Assembly: GCA_002699445.1 (NCBI GenBank)
Contig: PAAU01000013.1
Span: forward strand, 1 to 54,235
From: Micrococcales bacterium
GTDB lineage: Bacteria > Actinomycetota > Actinomycetes > S36-B12 > GCA-2699445
Direction of reading: 5' to 3'
Length of the DNA: 54,235 bases
Part shown: positions 30,044-39,270 of the stretch, one piece after another
Numbering within the stretch: position 1 is the first letter of the stretch
How the letters are laid out: each line of letters opens with the position of its first letter
The notes under the pieces: model-generated
The model's input: the letters and a program-made list of their open reading frames with translations, nothing else
What the model was told of the DNA's origin: nothing
Databases searched by the model: none
Translations under genes and position numbers: made by a program

Positions 30044-30670
30044 TCAGTCCTGTTTCTTCACCTTAGGCTCGACCGGTTGCCCGCCTGGCTTCACTCGAGG
30101 GGGCGGGATCCGAAGTCGTCGGATTTGTAGCATTCGCATACCGGCGTACAGCTTGCATCCCTTGCGATCCGCGGGGTCTGGGAACTCCGTCTTGAGTCGA
30201 CGGCTGAACATGGTGATGAACCAGACCATGTCCAGGATCACCAGCCCGGCAATCACAAACCAGAGCAGCGACACGATGTTTTTTGCCACAGGTGACTGAA
30301 CGAAGCCCGCAAGCAGGATGCCGATAGCGATGAACAGGAAGTACTGACTCAGCCTGCGGCGACTATCGACGTAGTCGCGGGTAAAGGCCTTCCCGGGCCC
30401 CTGGTCACGCGCCGGGTAGTAGCGTTCGTCGCCGGCCATCATGCCAGCGCGGGATTTGGTGCGTTCTTCACGCTCACGTTCTTTCATCGCCTTTTTTGCG
30501 GACTTCTTATCCGCAGGGACCTTAAGCTTCTGCTTGCGCTTTGCCTCAGCCTCTTTTCGGGACGGCGTAGGCCTGCCCTTGGGTGCTTGAGGGCTCTCCG
30601 CAACATCAGAATCAATGAGTTGCGAATCGGGTGTGGGGTCAGTTTCCTGCTGGCTGCGGCGTCCGAACAT
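30044..30670 (-). CDS. DUF3043 membrane protein
   Basis: 208 residues. A charged Lys/Glu-rich N-terminal cytoplasmic region is followed by the conserved block GDERYYPARDQGPGKAFTRDYVDSRR, two membrane segments (YFLFIAIGILLAGFV and IVSLLWFVIAGLVILDMVWF) and a basic C-terminus. This is the layout of actinobacterial DUF3043; function unknown. ATG at 30670 follows TATCCT by 7 bases, leaderless type; the open frame continues 43 codons upstream without support. Divergent from pspA. Confidence 0.88.
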   Translation of the reverse strand: MFGRRSQQETDPTPDSQLIDSDVAESPQAPKGRPTPSRKEAEAKRKQKLKVPADKKSAKKAMKEREREERTKSRAGMMAGDERYYPARDQGPGKAFTRDYVDSRRRLSQYFLFIAIGILLAGFVQSPVAKNIVSLLWFVIAGLVILDMVWFITMFSRRLKTEFPDPADRKGCKLYAGMRMLQIRRLRIPPPRVKPGGQPVEPKVKKQD

Positions 30671-30752
30671 GCAACCCAGGATAACCTTAGATCTGAGCGG
30701 CCGATTTTTCGATCGCCCATAAGTGCAAGGCGTGTCCAACGAAAGGAACATG

Positions 30753-31547
30753 ATGGGCTTCTGGCAACGCTTCAAAATGATCTTCAAGTCCAAAGCCAAT
30801 CGGATGCTGGATAAGGCGGAAGACCCCCGCGAGACGCTGGACTATTCCTACGAGAAGCAGTTGGAACTGCTGCAAAAGGTACGGCGTGGCGTGGCTGATG
30901 TCGCTACTTCTCGTAAACGCGTCGAACTGCAGATCCAGGGGTTGCAAAATCAGGCCGACAAGTTGACCGAGCAAGCCAAAGCAGCCCTTGCCGGGGGCCG
31001 GGAGGATCTTGCCCGAGAGGCATTGACTCGCCGCAGCGGGCTGTCGGCGCAGCTTGATGACCTTCAGGGTCAGCTGACCCAACTCATGGCCCAAGAGGAA
31101 AAGATGGTCGATGCCGCGCAACGGCTGCAAACCAAGATCGACTCGTTCCGGACGCGAAAAGAAACGATCAAGGCTCAGTATTCCGCCGCTGAGGCGCAGA
31201 CCAAGATCAACGAGGCATTCGCCGGTGTATCCGACGAGATGTCTGACGTTGGGCTAGCGATTCAGCGCGCTGAGGAGAAGACCGAGACGATGACGGCTCG
31301 CGCAGGTGCGATCGATGAGCTTGTGGCGTCCGGTGCCCTCGAGGATTTCACGGGCTCGACAAAGGACAACCTGACCCGAGAGCTGGAAGACATGGCCTCG
31401 ACGAATCAGGTCGAAGACGAGCTGGCATCCCTCCGCGCCGAAATCGGTGGGGCGACGCCGAATAGCGCGATTGAGTCGGGTTCTGACAGTTCAGCGGCGG
31501 TCAAAGAGACCGAGGGCGAAGGTAACAACCCTCAGAATCCGGCCTAA
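30753..31547 (+). CDS. pspA: PspA/IM30 family membrane-stress protein
   Basis: 264 residues, almost all coiled coil (about 25-215). N-terminus MGFWQRFKMIFKSKANRMLDKAEDP and DYSYEKQLELLQKVRRGVADV are hallmark ESCRT-III-like PspA features. It binds and stabilises the cytoplasmic membrane under stress. Two adjacent ATGs; the second (30753) is best placed for AAAGGA upstream. The tail after residue 235 is acidic and Ser/Asn-rich. htpX and pspAB follow, forming a membrane-quality module. Confidence 0.93.
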   Translation: MGFWQRFKMIFKSKANRMLDKAEDPRETLDYSYEKQLELLQKVRRGVADVATSRKRVELQIQGLQNQADKLTEQAKAALAGGREDLAREALTRRSGLSAQLDDLQGQLTQLMAQEEKMVDAAQRLQTKIDSFRTRKETIKAQYSAAEAQTKINEAFAGVSDEMSDVGLAIQRAEEKTETMTARAGAIDELVASGALEDFTGSTKDNLTRELEDMASTNQVEDELASLRAEIGGATPNSAIESGSDSSAAVKETEGEGNNPQNPA

Positions 31548-31636
31548 GCCTCAGCAGTTACCCACGCGATGTAGGCGAGATTGCGCCCTTAGCGGAGCCC
31601 GCTTTCGCTTAGACCAATCTTGGGCACAATTGAATC

Positions 31637-32539
31637 ATGGCTAAGACCAGATACGTGAGCGACCCGGGGCTCACCCGGCGCATGTTTGGCACCATGGCCG
31701 GGCTGTTCGCCGTTTACGTGGTGCTAATGGTTGCGCTTGTAGCGCTGGGATTCGGAGCAATTTTCGTACTGATTCTCGCGGGTGGCCTTTTGTGGGGCCA
31801 GTGGTATTTCTCTGATTCGATGGCGTTGCGATCGATGGGTGCGCGAGAAGTAACTCCAGAACAGGCGCCCCAACTTCATGGCATGGTCGATCGACTTTGC
31901 GCTTTGGCCGATATGCCGAAACCGCGAGTCGCAATTGCCGAGACCGATGTGCCGAATGCTTTTGCGACGGGTCGCTCGCCAAAACGGGCAGTGGTGTGCG
32001 TCACCACTGGGCTTCTTCGGCGCGTGGATCGTGACGAGTTGGAAGGAGTGCTCTCACACGAGTTATCCCATGTCGCTCATCGAGACGTCACGGTGATGAC
32101 CGTGGCTTCCTTCTCTGCCATTTTGGCCGGACTCCTCATCCGAACTGCCATGTGGGGAAGTCTGATGCGGGACCGTCGCGACAACAACACCGCGCTGGTG
32201 TTCTTGGCAGTTGTAGTTGTCTCGGCGCTGGTCTATGTCATCTCCTACGTGCTGACTGCGGCTTTGTCCCGGTACCGCGAGCTTTCCGCGGACCGGTCGG
32301 GTGCGCTTTTGACCGGCAACCCGGACGGTTTAGCCCGTGCACTTCAGAAAATCAGCGGCGATATGGCGCAAATTCCTACCCGAGATCTTCGAGAGATGGA
32401 TGCGGTTTCTTCAATGGCCTTTTTCCCAGCGCTAGGCAAAGGAGGCGGAGTCGATTTGGCCAGGTTCTTCGCGAGTCATCCTCCGCTCGACAAGCGGCTA
32501 GAAAACTTAGCCAAAGTCGCAGCAGAGCTGGGTCAGTGA
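31637..32539 (+). CDS. htpX: HtpX-type M48 membrane zinc metalloprotease
   Basis: 300 residues. Two membrane segments at the start (residues 18-52), the zinc motif HELSH at 141-145, two more segments (about 155-205), and the third ligand in RYRELSADRSG. It degrades damaged membrane proteins. The ATG follows CACAAT by 6 bases (leaderless type). It lies 89 bases after pspA and 4 before pspAB. Confidence 0.94.
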   Translation: MAKTRYVSDPGLTRRMFGTMAGLFAVYVVLMVALVALGFGAIFVLILAGGLLWGQWYFSDSMALRSMGAREVTPEQAPQLHGMVDRLCALADMPKPRVAIAETDVPNAFATGRSPKRAVVCVTTGLLRRVDRDELEGVLSHELSHVAHRDVTVMTVASFSAILAGLLIRTAMWGSLMRDRRDNNTALVFLAVVVVSALVYVISYVLTAALSRYRELSADRSGALLTGNPDGLARALQKISGDMAQIPTRDLREMDAVSSMAFFPALGKGGGVDLARFFASHPPLDKRLENLAKVAAELGQ

Positions 32540-32543
32540 CAAC

Positions 32544-33161
32544 GTGGGTTTTCTCGACAGCATTATGGGGCGGAAGAAGCCACCCCGAGCAGATTTGGAT
32601 CAGCTCTTTGGGCTACCTAGTGCTGCTATCACCTTGCAAGCGGGCCTCGATTACATGCCCGCGGGGGTCGGTTCGGTTGCCTTCCGAGCCCCGCAAGGTA
32701 AAGCTTTTGCCGATGTTCAGCGTGAGGTGCAAGAACTTCTAGATTCCGACGGCGGTCCCGCGGTGGAAGCTGAAGTCGACGACTTTGGGTTCACCTGGTT
32801 GGTAGTCCGGACCGATCCGGCTGACATCGCGGGGCTAGTGACAGATCTGCACGCAATCAATGTCACTTTGCAAGATCACGGCTTCGGTGCCGCCCTATTA
32901 TGTTCGCTTGTCGTCTTCACCGGACCTGACCAACGCCGTCTCGGGATGGTCTATTTGTTTAAACAGGGCACTTTTTATCCCTTTGCTCCAGAACCAGGAT
33001 CCGATGGTTCCGGGCATTCGGGTGCTCGCGACAATCTCTTGGAGATTCAGATAAGGGATTTACTGGCTGGCGAACTCACCATGGAGAATCAGTTATCACG
33101 CTGGTTTGCCGTGTGGGGGGCGCCTGGCTTGGCGCCACATTCGGATGGCGCGGACGGCTAG
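32544..33161 (+). CDS. pspAB: PspA-associated protein PspAB
   Basis: 205 residues, no membrane segment. N-terminus MGFLDSIMGRKKPPRADLDQLFGLPSAAI is characteristic of the protein found with PspA in actinobacteria. Later marks are VQELLDSDGG, DDFGFTWLVVRT and RDNLLEIQIRDLLAGEL. Biochemical role not established. GTG start 4 bases after the htpX stop. The companion PspAA is not seen in the window. Convergent with nadA, overlapping by 4 bases. Confidence 0.88.
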   Translation: MGFLDSIMGRKKPPRADLDQLFGLPSAAITLQAGLDYMPAGVGSVAFRAPQGKAFADVQREVQELLDSDGGPAVEAEVDDFGFTWLVVRTDPADIAGLVTDLHAINVTLQDHGFGAALLCSLVVFTGPDQRRLGMVYLFKQGTFYPFAPEPGSDGSGHSGARDNLLEIQIRDLLAGELTMENQLSRWFAVWGAPGLAPHSDGADG

Positions 33162-34354
33162 TCCCCAGTTACCGTGGCGGAGCTAATTCCCGGCAACGCC
33201 AACATCCGGTCCAAAGCGACCCGAGCCCAGTGACTCGTTTCGTCATCCACCACGATGTGGTTCACGACGTTGCCGCGCCTTAGTTCCTGAAGGGCCCAAT
33301 TCAGGTGGGGCAAGTCGATGCGGTTCATCGTGGCGCAAAAGCACACTGACCGATCGAGAAACACTATTTCCTTGTCAGGATGCTGAAGTGCTAGCCGCCT
33401 TACTAGGTTCAACTCGGTACCAATCGCCCATTTCGATCCAGGCTCCGCGGCCGCAATGGTCTTGATGATGAACTCAGTAGAGCCGATGAGATCGGCCTTG
33501 GTAGCCACCTCGTATCGGACTTCGGGATGAACTAAGACGTTAATCCCTGGGACTCGAGCCCGAACTTCGTCGACCCTCTCAGGTACAAAATGGCCATGAA
33601 CCGAACAGTGGCCCCGCCACAGCACCATTTTGGCGTCAGCTAGCTCATGTTTATTGAGACCGCCGCCAGGCTTGTGCGGGTCGTAGACCACACAATCGTC
33701 GAGCGTTAGACCCATCTCGAGAACAGCAGTATTTCGACCTAGATGTTGATCAGGTAGGAAGAGCACACGGTCACCTTGTTCGAAGGCCCAAGCCAAGGAC
33801 TGGTTGGCGTTACTGGAGGTGCATACAGCTCCCCCATTGCGACCAGTGAATGCCTTAATGGCTGCACTCGAGTTCATGTAAGTGATCGGAATGGTTCCCT
33901 CAGCGAGACCTTCCTGCTCAAGGACCTGCCAAGCGTCTTCCACCTGCTTGATGTTGGCCATGTCGGCCATCGAGCAGCCGGCGGCAAGATCCGGCAAGAT
34001 CACGCGTTGGCTGGGTGTCGTCAGGATGTCAGCTGACTCGGCCATGAAATGCACACCACAAAACATGATGAATTCAGCTTCAGGTCGCGCGGCGGCTTGC
34101 TGCGCGAGTTTGAAGGAATCACCTGTGACGTCTGCGAACTGAATAACCTCGTCCCGCTGATAGTGATGGCCCAAGACGAAGAGACGATCGCCGAGCTCTG
34201 CTTTTGCAGCCCGAACCTCGGCGACCAGATCGGGATCAGAAACGGGAGGTAGATCCCCCGGACATTCAATGCCGCGCTCTGTGTCGGGGTCAGCCTCTTG
34301 ACCCAGAAGCAGCAAAGCCAACGGCGTGGGATCTGGCTCAGTGAACGTGCTCAC
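33158..34354 (-). CDS. nadA: Quinolinate synthase
   Basis: 398 residues. It condenses iminoaspartate with dihydroxyacetone phosphate to quinolinate for NAD synthesis. GHHYQRDEVIQFADVTGDS lies near residue 63. The three 4Fe-4S Cys sites are IMFCGVHF, GGAVCTSSN and VCFCATMNRI. The frame is open 37 codons further 5', but the GTG at 34354 follows AAAGAT by 6 bases and gives a more usual length. nadB and nadC are not in the window. Confidence 0.94.
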   Translation of the reverse strand: MSTFTEPDPTPLALLLLGQEADPDTERGIECPGDLPPVSDPDLVAEVRAAKAELGDRLFVLGHHYQRDEVIQFADVTGDSFKLAQQAAARPEAEFIMFCGVHFMAESADILTTPSQRVILPDLAAGCSMADMANIKQVEDAWQVLEQEGLAEGTIPITYMNSSAAIKAFTGRNGGAVCTSSNANQSLAWAFEQGDRVLFLPDQHLGRNTAVLEMGLTLDDCVVYDPHKPGGGLNKHELADAKMVLWRGHCSVHGHFVPERVDEVRARVPGINVLVHPEVRYEVATKADLIGSTEFIIKTIAAAEPGSKWAIGTELNLVRRLALQHPDKEIVFLDRSVCFCATMNRIDLPHLNWALQELRRGNVVNHIVVDDETSHWARVALDRMLALPGISSATVTGD

Positions 34355-34622
34355 ACTCCCATCTTTGCACCAAGGCGTGGCTCCGGGAACCCCAGTGCTC
34401 TTGTGCGTGCCTGCCAAGCCAGTCCGCTGGGCCTGAGTTATAGGACATCTCGCGAGCCACGTCATGACGAATAGTGAGATGAGAGCGTCCGAAGATCGGC
34501 CATGTTGGGGGCAGGGGCGCCTAATATCGTGAGTGGCTTCATAGGGAATAGCCCTATGGTTGGTTTCGTTCTACTCTGTGAATAGGCCGAATCACGAACG
34601 TTCGCAACGACAGGAGAACCGA

Positions 34623-35006
34623 ATGACTGCCGACAGCACTCAGACTGCAGATACCGCACCCGACGCCACCAGCGAGGTTTCCAGCACAGTGAACCTCACC
34701 GACACGGCATCTACCAAAGTGAAAGCGCTACTAGACGCCGAGGGACGGGACGATCTGGCTCTACGGATCGCGGTACAACCCGGAGGCTGCAGTGGATTGC
34801 GCTATCAGTTGTTCTTCGACGATCGCTCCCTAGATGGGGACAACTTGCTCGACTTTAGCGGTGTAAACGTTGTTGTCGATCGAATGAGCGCCCCCTATCT
34901 TGGCGGCGCCACGATTGACTTCGTCGACACCATCGAGAAGCAAGGCTTCACCATCGATAACCCCAATGCCGGGGGCTCCTGTGCATGTGGTGAGTCCTTC
35001 CACTGA
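34623..35006 (+). CDS. erpA: Iron-sulfur cluster carrier/insertion protein, ErpA/IscA type
   Basis: 127 residues, A-type carrier with the three cluster Cys: C56 in QPGGCSGLRY and C120/C122 in GGSCACGESFH. It passes Fe-S clusters to apoproteins. The first 25 residues are an acidic, Thr-rich extension. ATG at 34623 with AGGAGAA 5 bases upstream; an earlier in-frame ATG lacks support. Near nadA, an Fe-S enzyme, on the opposite strand. The 268 bases before it hold promoters of both genes but no other gene. Confidence 0.93.
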   Translation: MTADSTQTADTAPDATSEVSSTVNLTDTASTKVKALLDAEGRDDLALRIAVQPGGCSGLRYQLFFDDRSLDGDNLLDFSGVNVVVDRMSAPYLGGATIDFVDTIEKQGFTIDNPNAGGSCACGESFH

Positions 35007-35127
35007 GCTAGGGCGCCGCGGCAAGCACGTCGCGTACGTATCTTGACCTGATTGATTTCTTGGGCCGTGCAACTGCGCCGCCGAGGCATGTCCTACGCTG
35101 ACGTCGAATCAACGGCGAGGGAGTGTT

Positions 35128-36108
35128 GTGCAGGTAGTCGTAACGGGTTCGATCGCAACGGATCACCTCATGGTGTTCCCAGGGCGGTTCGCTGACTCAC
35201 TTATGAAAGAACAACTAGAATCCATTTCGGTTTCCTTCTTGGCCAATCATTTGGAAGTTCGGCGAGGTGGCTCAGCCGCCAACATCAGTTTCGGTATGGC
35301 CCAACTGGGCCTGCACCCGGCGCTAGTGGGCGCCGTCGGACCGGACTTTGATGACTATCGTTCTTGGCTGGATCGACATGGTGTCGATACTGACTCAGTT
35401 CACGTGTCGGAAGTGCATCAGACCGCTCGATTTGTGTGCACCACTGATGAGGATGGCAACCAAATCGCGACCTTCTACGCGGGTGCGATGGCTGACGCCA
35501 AACTGATTGAGCTGGGGCCGATCGAAGCTCGGCTTGAGGGAATCGATTTCCTGCTCATCAGCCCCAATGACCCCGGCGCCATGGCCAACCATGCCGAGGA
35601 ATGTCGCCAACGGAATATTCCCTTTATGGCCGATCCGTCACAACAGTTGTCCTCGATGAACCAGGACGAGGTGCTGAATCTTATCGAGGGTGCCGCAATC
35701 CTCATTAATAACGAGTACGAGAGCGCCCTGATCCACGAGCGGACTGGACTTAGCGCGCAAGAGGTACTGGAACGAGTCCCTGTCCGAATCACCACGTTGG
35801 GTGCCAAAGGTGCCCTCATCGAACGTCGTGGCGAAGAGCCAGTCGAGGTCGGCGTAGTGCTGGAGAAGCGTAAAGCTGACCCCACGGGTGTAGGTGATGC
35901 CTTTAGATCCGGATATTTAGCCGGAATGGCCTGGGGCTGCGATGTGGAGCGATGTGCACAGATCGGAGCCACGTTGGCGGCCTATGTCGTTGAGACGGTG
36001 GGGCCCCAGGAATATCAGTTCTCTCATGCCGGATTTGCCGATCGTTTAGGTGAGGTTTTTGGAAGCGACGCCCGTGCCGAGGTAGCAGCGCACCTGAAAA
36101 TCGCGTGA
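35128..36108 (+). CDS. adoK: PfkB-family kinase, probable adenosine kinase
   Basis: 326 residues. N-terminus VVVTGSIATDHLMVFPGRFADSL and middle ADPSQQLSSMNQDEV closely recall the mycobacterial adenosine kinase Rv2202c. The catalytic and anion-hole motif is DPTGVGDAFRSGYLAGMAWG near residue 251. It would phosphorylate adenosine to AMP (purine salvage); another sugar substrate is possible. GTG with GAGGGAG 6 bases upstream. Mycobacteria also keep it beside ctaC. Confidence 0.88.
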   Translation: MQVVVTGSIATDHLMVFPGRFADSLMKEQLESISVSFLANHLEVRRGGSAANISFGMAQLGLHPALVGAVGPDFDDYRSWLDRHGVDTDSVHVSEVHQTARFVCTTDEDGNQIATFYAGAMADAKLIELGPIEARLEGIDFLLISPNDPGAMANHAEECRQRNIPFMADPSQQLSSMNQDEVLNLIEGAAILINNEYESALIHERTGLSAQEVLERVPVRITTLGAKGALIERRGEEPVEVGVVLEKRKADPTGVGDAFRSGYLAGMAWGCDVERCAQIGATLAAYVVETVGPQEYQFSHAGFADRLGEVFGSDARAEVAAHLKIA

Positions 36109-36112
36109 CTCC

Positions 36113-36802
36113 ATGCGTCGGATCGAGCCCGAAGCCTCGCGCTGGCAGCTTCCCGATCCCTTGTTGGCGCCTCAGGGAGCAGACCTCATAGCTGCGGGCT
36201 CAGCCATCGAACCCGCTCTCATGCTCGCCGGGTATCGGCAAGGCCTCTTTGCCATGCCATTGGCCGACACGCTAGTCGGCTGGTTTTCGCCGGATCCTCG
36301 GGGGGTCTTGCCCCTAGAGCGACTTCACGTCAGCAGATCGCTGCGACGGGCTCTACGTCGCTATCGGGTAAGCATAGATAGGGCATTTGAAGACGTTGTT
36401 GAAGGCTGCGCGGACCCGCAGCGGGAAGGTCACTGGATAGCCCCGGACTTCGTAGATTGCTATCGCGAACTGCATCGAATGGGTTGGGCACACAGTATTG
36501 AGGTGTGGGACACCAACGATGAACTGGCCGGTGGTTTATTCGGCGTTGAGGTAGCTGGTTTCTTCTCTGGAGAGTCAATGTTCCACCGGGAACGTGACGC
36601 TTCGAAAGTAGCGGTGGTGGCTTTGGTCGAACGACTAGTTAAAGCTGGCGGCAATCGGCTGTTAGATGTTCAGTGGCTGACGCCGCACTTACAGTCACTC
36701 GGTGTGACAGCGATCAAGCGGAGGGAGTACGTTGCCCGACTGCGTCGAGTGGCAGATCTGTCACCAGCCTTTGAGCCCGCCACCGACGGCCTCGAGGACT
36801 GA
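36113..36802 (+). CDS. aat: Leucyl/phenylalanyl-tRNA-protein transferase
   Basis: 229 residues. It adds Leu or Phe from tRNA to proteins with N-terminal Arg/Lys, marking them for ClpS/ClpAP. Signature: YRQGLFAMPL, WFSPDPRGVLPLE, GHWIAPDFVDCYRELHRMGWAHSIEVWD, GGLFGVEVAGFFSGESMFHRERDASKVA and the end LLDVQWLTPHLQSLG. ATG 4 bases after the adoK stop with no clear ribosome site, so it is probably coupled to adoK. Confidence 0.94.
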   Translation: MRRIEPEASRWQLPDPLLAPQGADLIAAGSAIEPALMLAGYRQGLFAMPLADTLVGWFSPDPRGVLPLERLHVSRSLRRALRRYRVSIDRAFEDVVEGCADPQREGHWIAPDFVDCYRELHRMGWAHSIEVWDTNDELAGGLFGVEVAGFFSGESMFHRERDASKVAVVALVERLVKAGGNRLLDVQWLTPHLQSLGVTAIKRREYVARLRRVADLSPAFEPATDGLED

Positions 36803-36895
36803 CCTGAGAATGGCCGCGCTGGCTAATCTTTATGTACCCAGCAAGGGGTAGGACGGGTTTAGATTTTGATATGTGCGCCGCCAATGTCGACCGGC

Positions 36896-37144
36896 TCACA
36901 CCACAATGATGTAGCGCATTGAGTCTGCGTGCCTTTCCCGGGCCACCAGACGCACATCTCGCATTCGACACCAGGCGGGCACGTCGGTTTCTGCGGCCGG
37001 ATCATCCGCAAGCAGTTCAATGACTCCTTCGCCCAGTTCAGCCGCTGCCTTGGCCAGTTCAATAACCGGGGCGGGGCACATCAGCCCGCGTGCATCGATT
37101 GTGGTTGGTGAACCGAGATTTGGTGGGTTCTTAGGATCTGTCAC
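36896..37144 (-). CDS. tusA: TusA/SirA-family sulfur carrier
   Basis: 82 residues. The sulfur-carrying CPAP motif is at residues 23-26 (DARGLMCPAPVIELAK); the fold continues with IELLADDPAAETDVPAWC. TusA proteins take persulfide sulfur from a cysteine desulfurase. The GTG start overlaps the stop of the desulfurase-like gene (GTGA). In many actinobacteria, from memory, the two are fused in one protein; here they are separate and coupled. Confidence 0.9.
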   Translation of the reverse strand: MTDPKNPPNLGSPTTIDARGLMCPAPVIELAKAAAELGEGVIELLADDPAAETDVPAWCRMRDVRLVARERHADSMRYIIVV

Positions 37145-38304
37145 GCGCTCGGCGCTCCAGCCTCGCGGCGCAACTTCATCACTACGGCCGTTAGATCGGC
37201 TGCGAAAGCTTCCGCCTGAACGTGAGGAAAGCCAGGGGGCAATGAAATACGAAGACTGCCGTGGCTTGATGCCCCAACCTCAGTCAACACATGGTGTGGC
37301 CGCCGGGTGTCAGAGGTACAGGATGCGCCACTGGCGCAAGACCAGCCAAGCTGTGCGAGTTCATCAATCAGTTCATCAGCGGCTACGTAGAGGAAAGAAA
37401 ACATAGTGATGAAACTCGAGTCGGGCTCTCCTACGACTTCGCAGGCATCGATTCGTTGCAGGACCTCAGTACGCAAGTACGTACTTACCGCCGCAGTGTC
37501 GCTCTCCTGAGCCTCGGCTGCTTCGAGGGCCAGTGCACACGCAGCAACCAACGGAACCGGGGGAGACGCCGGCTCTAGACCTCCAAACCCGCCAACTGAG
37601 GTTCGAGGAGCAGTAAATTTATCGGGAGCGCGCACTGCCAGTAGCGCGCAGCCGGGGGGTCCACCCCAGATTCGTGGATCGGAAAGCAGCACATCCCAAT
37701 CAGCGGTGACTTGATCTCGCCCCAAAGTAGCCCGGGCATCAACAATGAGTGCGGCATCCTTGCCTGCGGCCTGCGCTAGCGATTCCAGCGGTTGGCGGCA
37801 ACCGATCTCAAGATTCACGTCCTGCACTACAAACGCGGTCGGCCCCAGCTCCGTCAATGCGGCGGCTGTCTTCCAGTCGATATGTCCGCTGGGAGACACA
37901 TCTAGCGTTTGTACGCGAGCGCCCTGGTGGCTATGGCGGTCAACTTCCCGCAGTAGCGCGGCATCCTCAACCGTGCTTACCGCCACCTGATGATCTGTGA
38001 ATCCCGATAATGCCAATTCGAACGCAACCTCAAAATCGGGAAGGAAGAATATTCCGGCAGCCGATATTCCTAAACGATGAGCTACTGAGTTTCGAGCCGA
38101 GTCCAGCAGCCGACGTGATTGAGCAGCCGATTGGTAACGTCGAGAGGCGTCCGCCCAACCGAGATTCCAACCGGCATTCAACGCTTCCTGCGTGGCCGCA
38201 GACATGGGAAGACCCGATGCAGCATCCAAATATCGGTCTAGATTAGACGCAATAGGGGCGCTTCCCGCGTGATCAGGTGTGGCACCAGTTGCCGATGCGG
38301 ACAT
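37141..38304 (-). CDS. Cysteine-desulfurase-like protein lacking the PLP lysine
   Basis: 387 residues, class-V aminotransferase fold by pattern (YLDAASGLPM start, ALIVDARATLG, WGGPPGCALLAVR). The PLP-binding Lys of desulfurases (SAHKWGG-type motif) reads SDPRIWGG, i.e. Arg211. The His that stacks on PLP (EH) reads ED at 113-114. Asp189 and the persulfide Cys329 (SGASCTS) are kept. It may be a degenerate scaffold or a PLP-independent sulfur carrier for TusA. The ATG follows TAACGT by 6 bases (leaderless type). Divergent from ctaC. Confidence 0.85.
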   Translation of the reverse strand: MSASATGATPDHAGSAPIASNLDRYLDAASGLPMSAATQEALNAGWNLGWADASRRYQSAAQSRRLLDSARNSVAHRLGISAAGIFFLPDFEVAFELALSGFTDHQVAVSTVEDAALLREVDRHSHQGARVQTLDVSPSGHIDWKTAAALTELGPTAFVVQDVNLEIGCRQPLESLAQAAGKDAALIVDARATLGRDQVTADWDVLLSDPRIWGGPPGCALLAVRAPDKFTAPRTSVGGFGGLEPASPPVPLVAACALALEAAEAQESDTAAVSTYLRTEVLQRIDACEVVGEPDSSFITMFSFLYVAADELIDELAQLGWSCASGASCTSDTRRPHHVLTEVGASSHGSLRISLPPGFPHVQAEAFAADLTAVVMKLRREAGAPSA

Positions 38305-38384
38305 AAGTGCACGTTACCCGGCTCCCTCGGGTGTAGACGGTCGATGGGTGCGCTAGTCTCGTGCCGACGGCATTTTGTCGACTG

Positions 38385-38403
38385 TGCCGCGAGATGCGCG
38401 GCA
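38385..38403 (+). repeat. Stem-loop in the ctaC 5' UTR
   Basis: TGCCGCG and CGCGGCA form a perfect 7-bp stem with a 5-base loop, 33 bases before the ctaC start. A TAGTCT at 38354-38359 could be the ctaC -10 box, which would put the stem inside the mRNA leader. Role not known. Confidence 0.4.
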
Positions 38404-38436
38404 GCCCCAAAGTGGGCCCGACAAGGAGTTGATGCA

Positions 38437-39270
38437 GTGGCTAAGTCCAGTAGCGCCTCGCAGACTCGGCGCAGGCTCGGAATTTTAGGTCTGGGAACCG
38501 CTGGACTCATAACGCTCACTGGCTGCTCGGCCCGCGAAACTCTATTCATCGGTATCCCTGAGCCCGCAACGAAAGAGGGCGAGCTGATTGAAGACTTGTG
38601 GGAAGGTGCGTGGGTAGCGGCTTGGCCTGTGGGCATTCTGGTGTGGGGCCTGATGATTATTTCGATCATCTTCTTTGCTCGGCGCAAGAAAGACGAGGTT
38701 CCGGAACAGACTGCTTACAACCTGCCGCTTGAGGTGATGTACACCGTAGCTCCGTTGATCATGATCTTTGGTCTCTTCTGGTTCGCGGCCCGAGATGGTT
38801 CGGAAATCCTGAGCGTAGAAAAAGAGAGCGATCACAGCGTCAACGTGGTGGGTTTCCGCTGGAGTTGGGCTTTCAACTATATAGAAGAAGACGTATACGA
38901 CATTGGAACGCCGCAAGATGATCCAGTTCTCTGGCTACCGGTTGATGAGCCCGTTCGGATTGATCTCACCTCCCCGGACGTGATTCATTCATTCTGGATC
39001 CCGGCATGGCTATTCAAAAAAGACGTTATCCCCGGAAAACTTAATCAGTTTGTGGTCACACCCAACAAGGAGGGCGACTTCGTTGGCAAGTGCGCCGAGT
39101 TGTGCGGTGTGGATCACTCCCGGATGCTATTTGATGTGAAGGTCGTCCCCAGAGCGGAGTTCGAAAGCCATATGGACAAGCTGCGGGCGAAGGGCCAGGC
39201 GGGTCAACTTGAAACGGGGCGTGTAGATACGTCCGGAGTTCCCGGACCGGAGGGAGTGAGTTCTTCATGA
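38437..39270 (+). CDS. ctaC: Cytochrome c oxidase subunit II (aa3), lipoprotein
   Basis: 277 residues. Signal with lipobox LTGC (Cys30), two membrane segments (about 55-80 and 95-115), then the periplasmic cupredoxin domain with the CuA site [12 protein letters not shown] (C219, C223, H227, M230). It receives electrons from the bcc complex. GTG with AAGGAG 8 bases upstream; the frame is open much further 5' but without signals. ctaD overlaps as ATGA. Confidence 0.95.
   Translation: MAKSSSASQTRRRLGILGLGTAGLITLTGCSARETLFIGIPEPATKEGELIEDLWEGAWVAAWPVGILVWGLMIISIIFFARRKKDEVPEQTAYNLPLEVMYTVAPLIMIFGLFWFAARDGSEILSVEKESDHSVNVVGFRWSWAFNYIEEDVYDIGTPQDDPVLWLPVDEPVRIDLTSPDVIHSFWIPAWLFKKDVIPGKLNQFVVTPNKEGDFVGKCAELCGVDHSRMLFDVKVVPRAEFESHMDKLRAKGQAGQLETGRVDTSGVPGPEGVSSS

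Noticed and set aside
38269-38436. A longer N-terminus for ctaC
   Set aside because: It crosses the predicted promoter and the start region of the divergent gene; the GTG at 38437 has AAGGAG and is followed by a proper lipoprotein signal.
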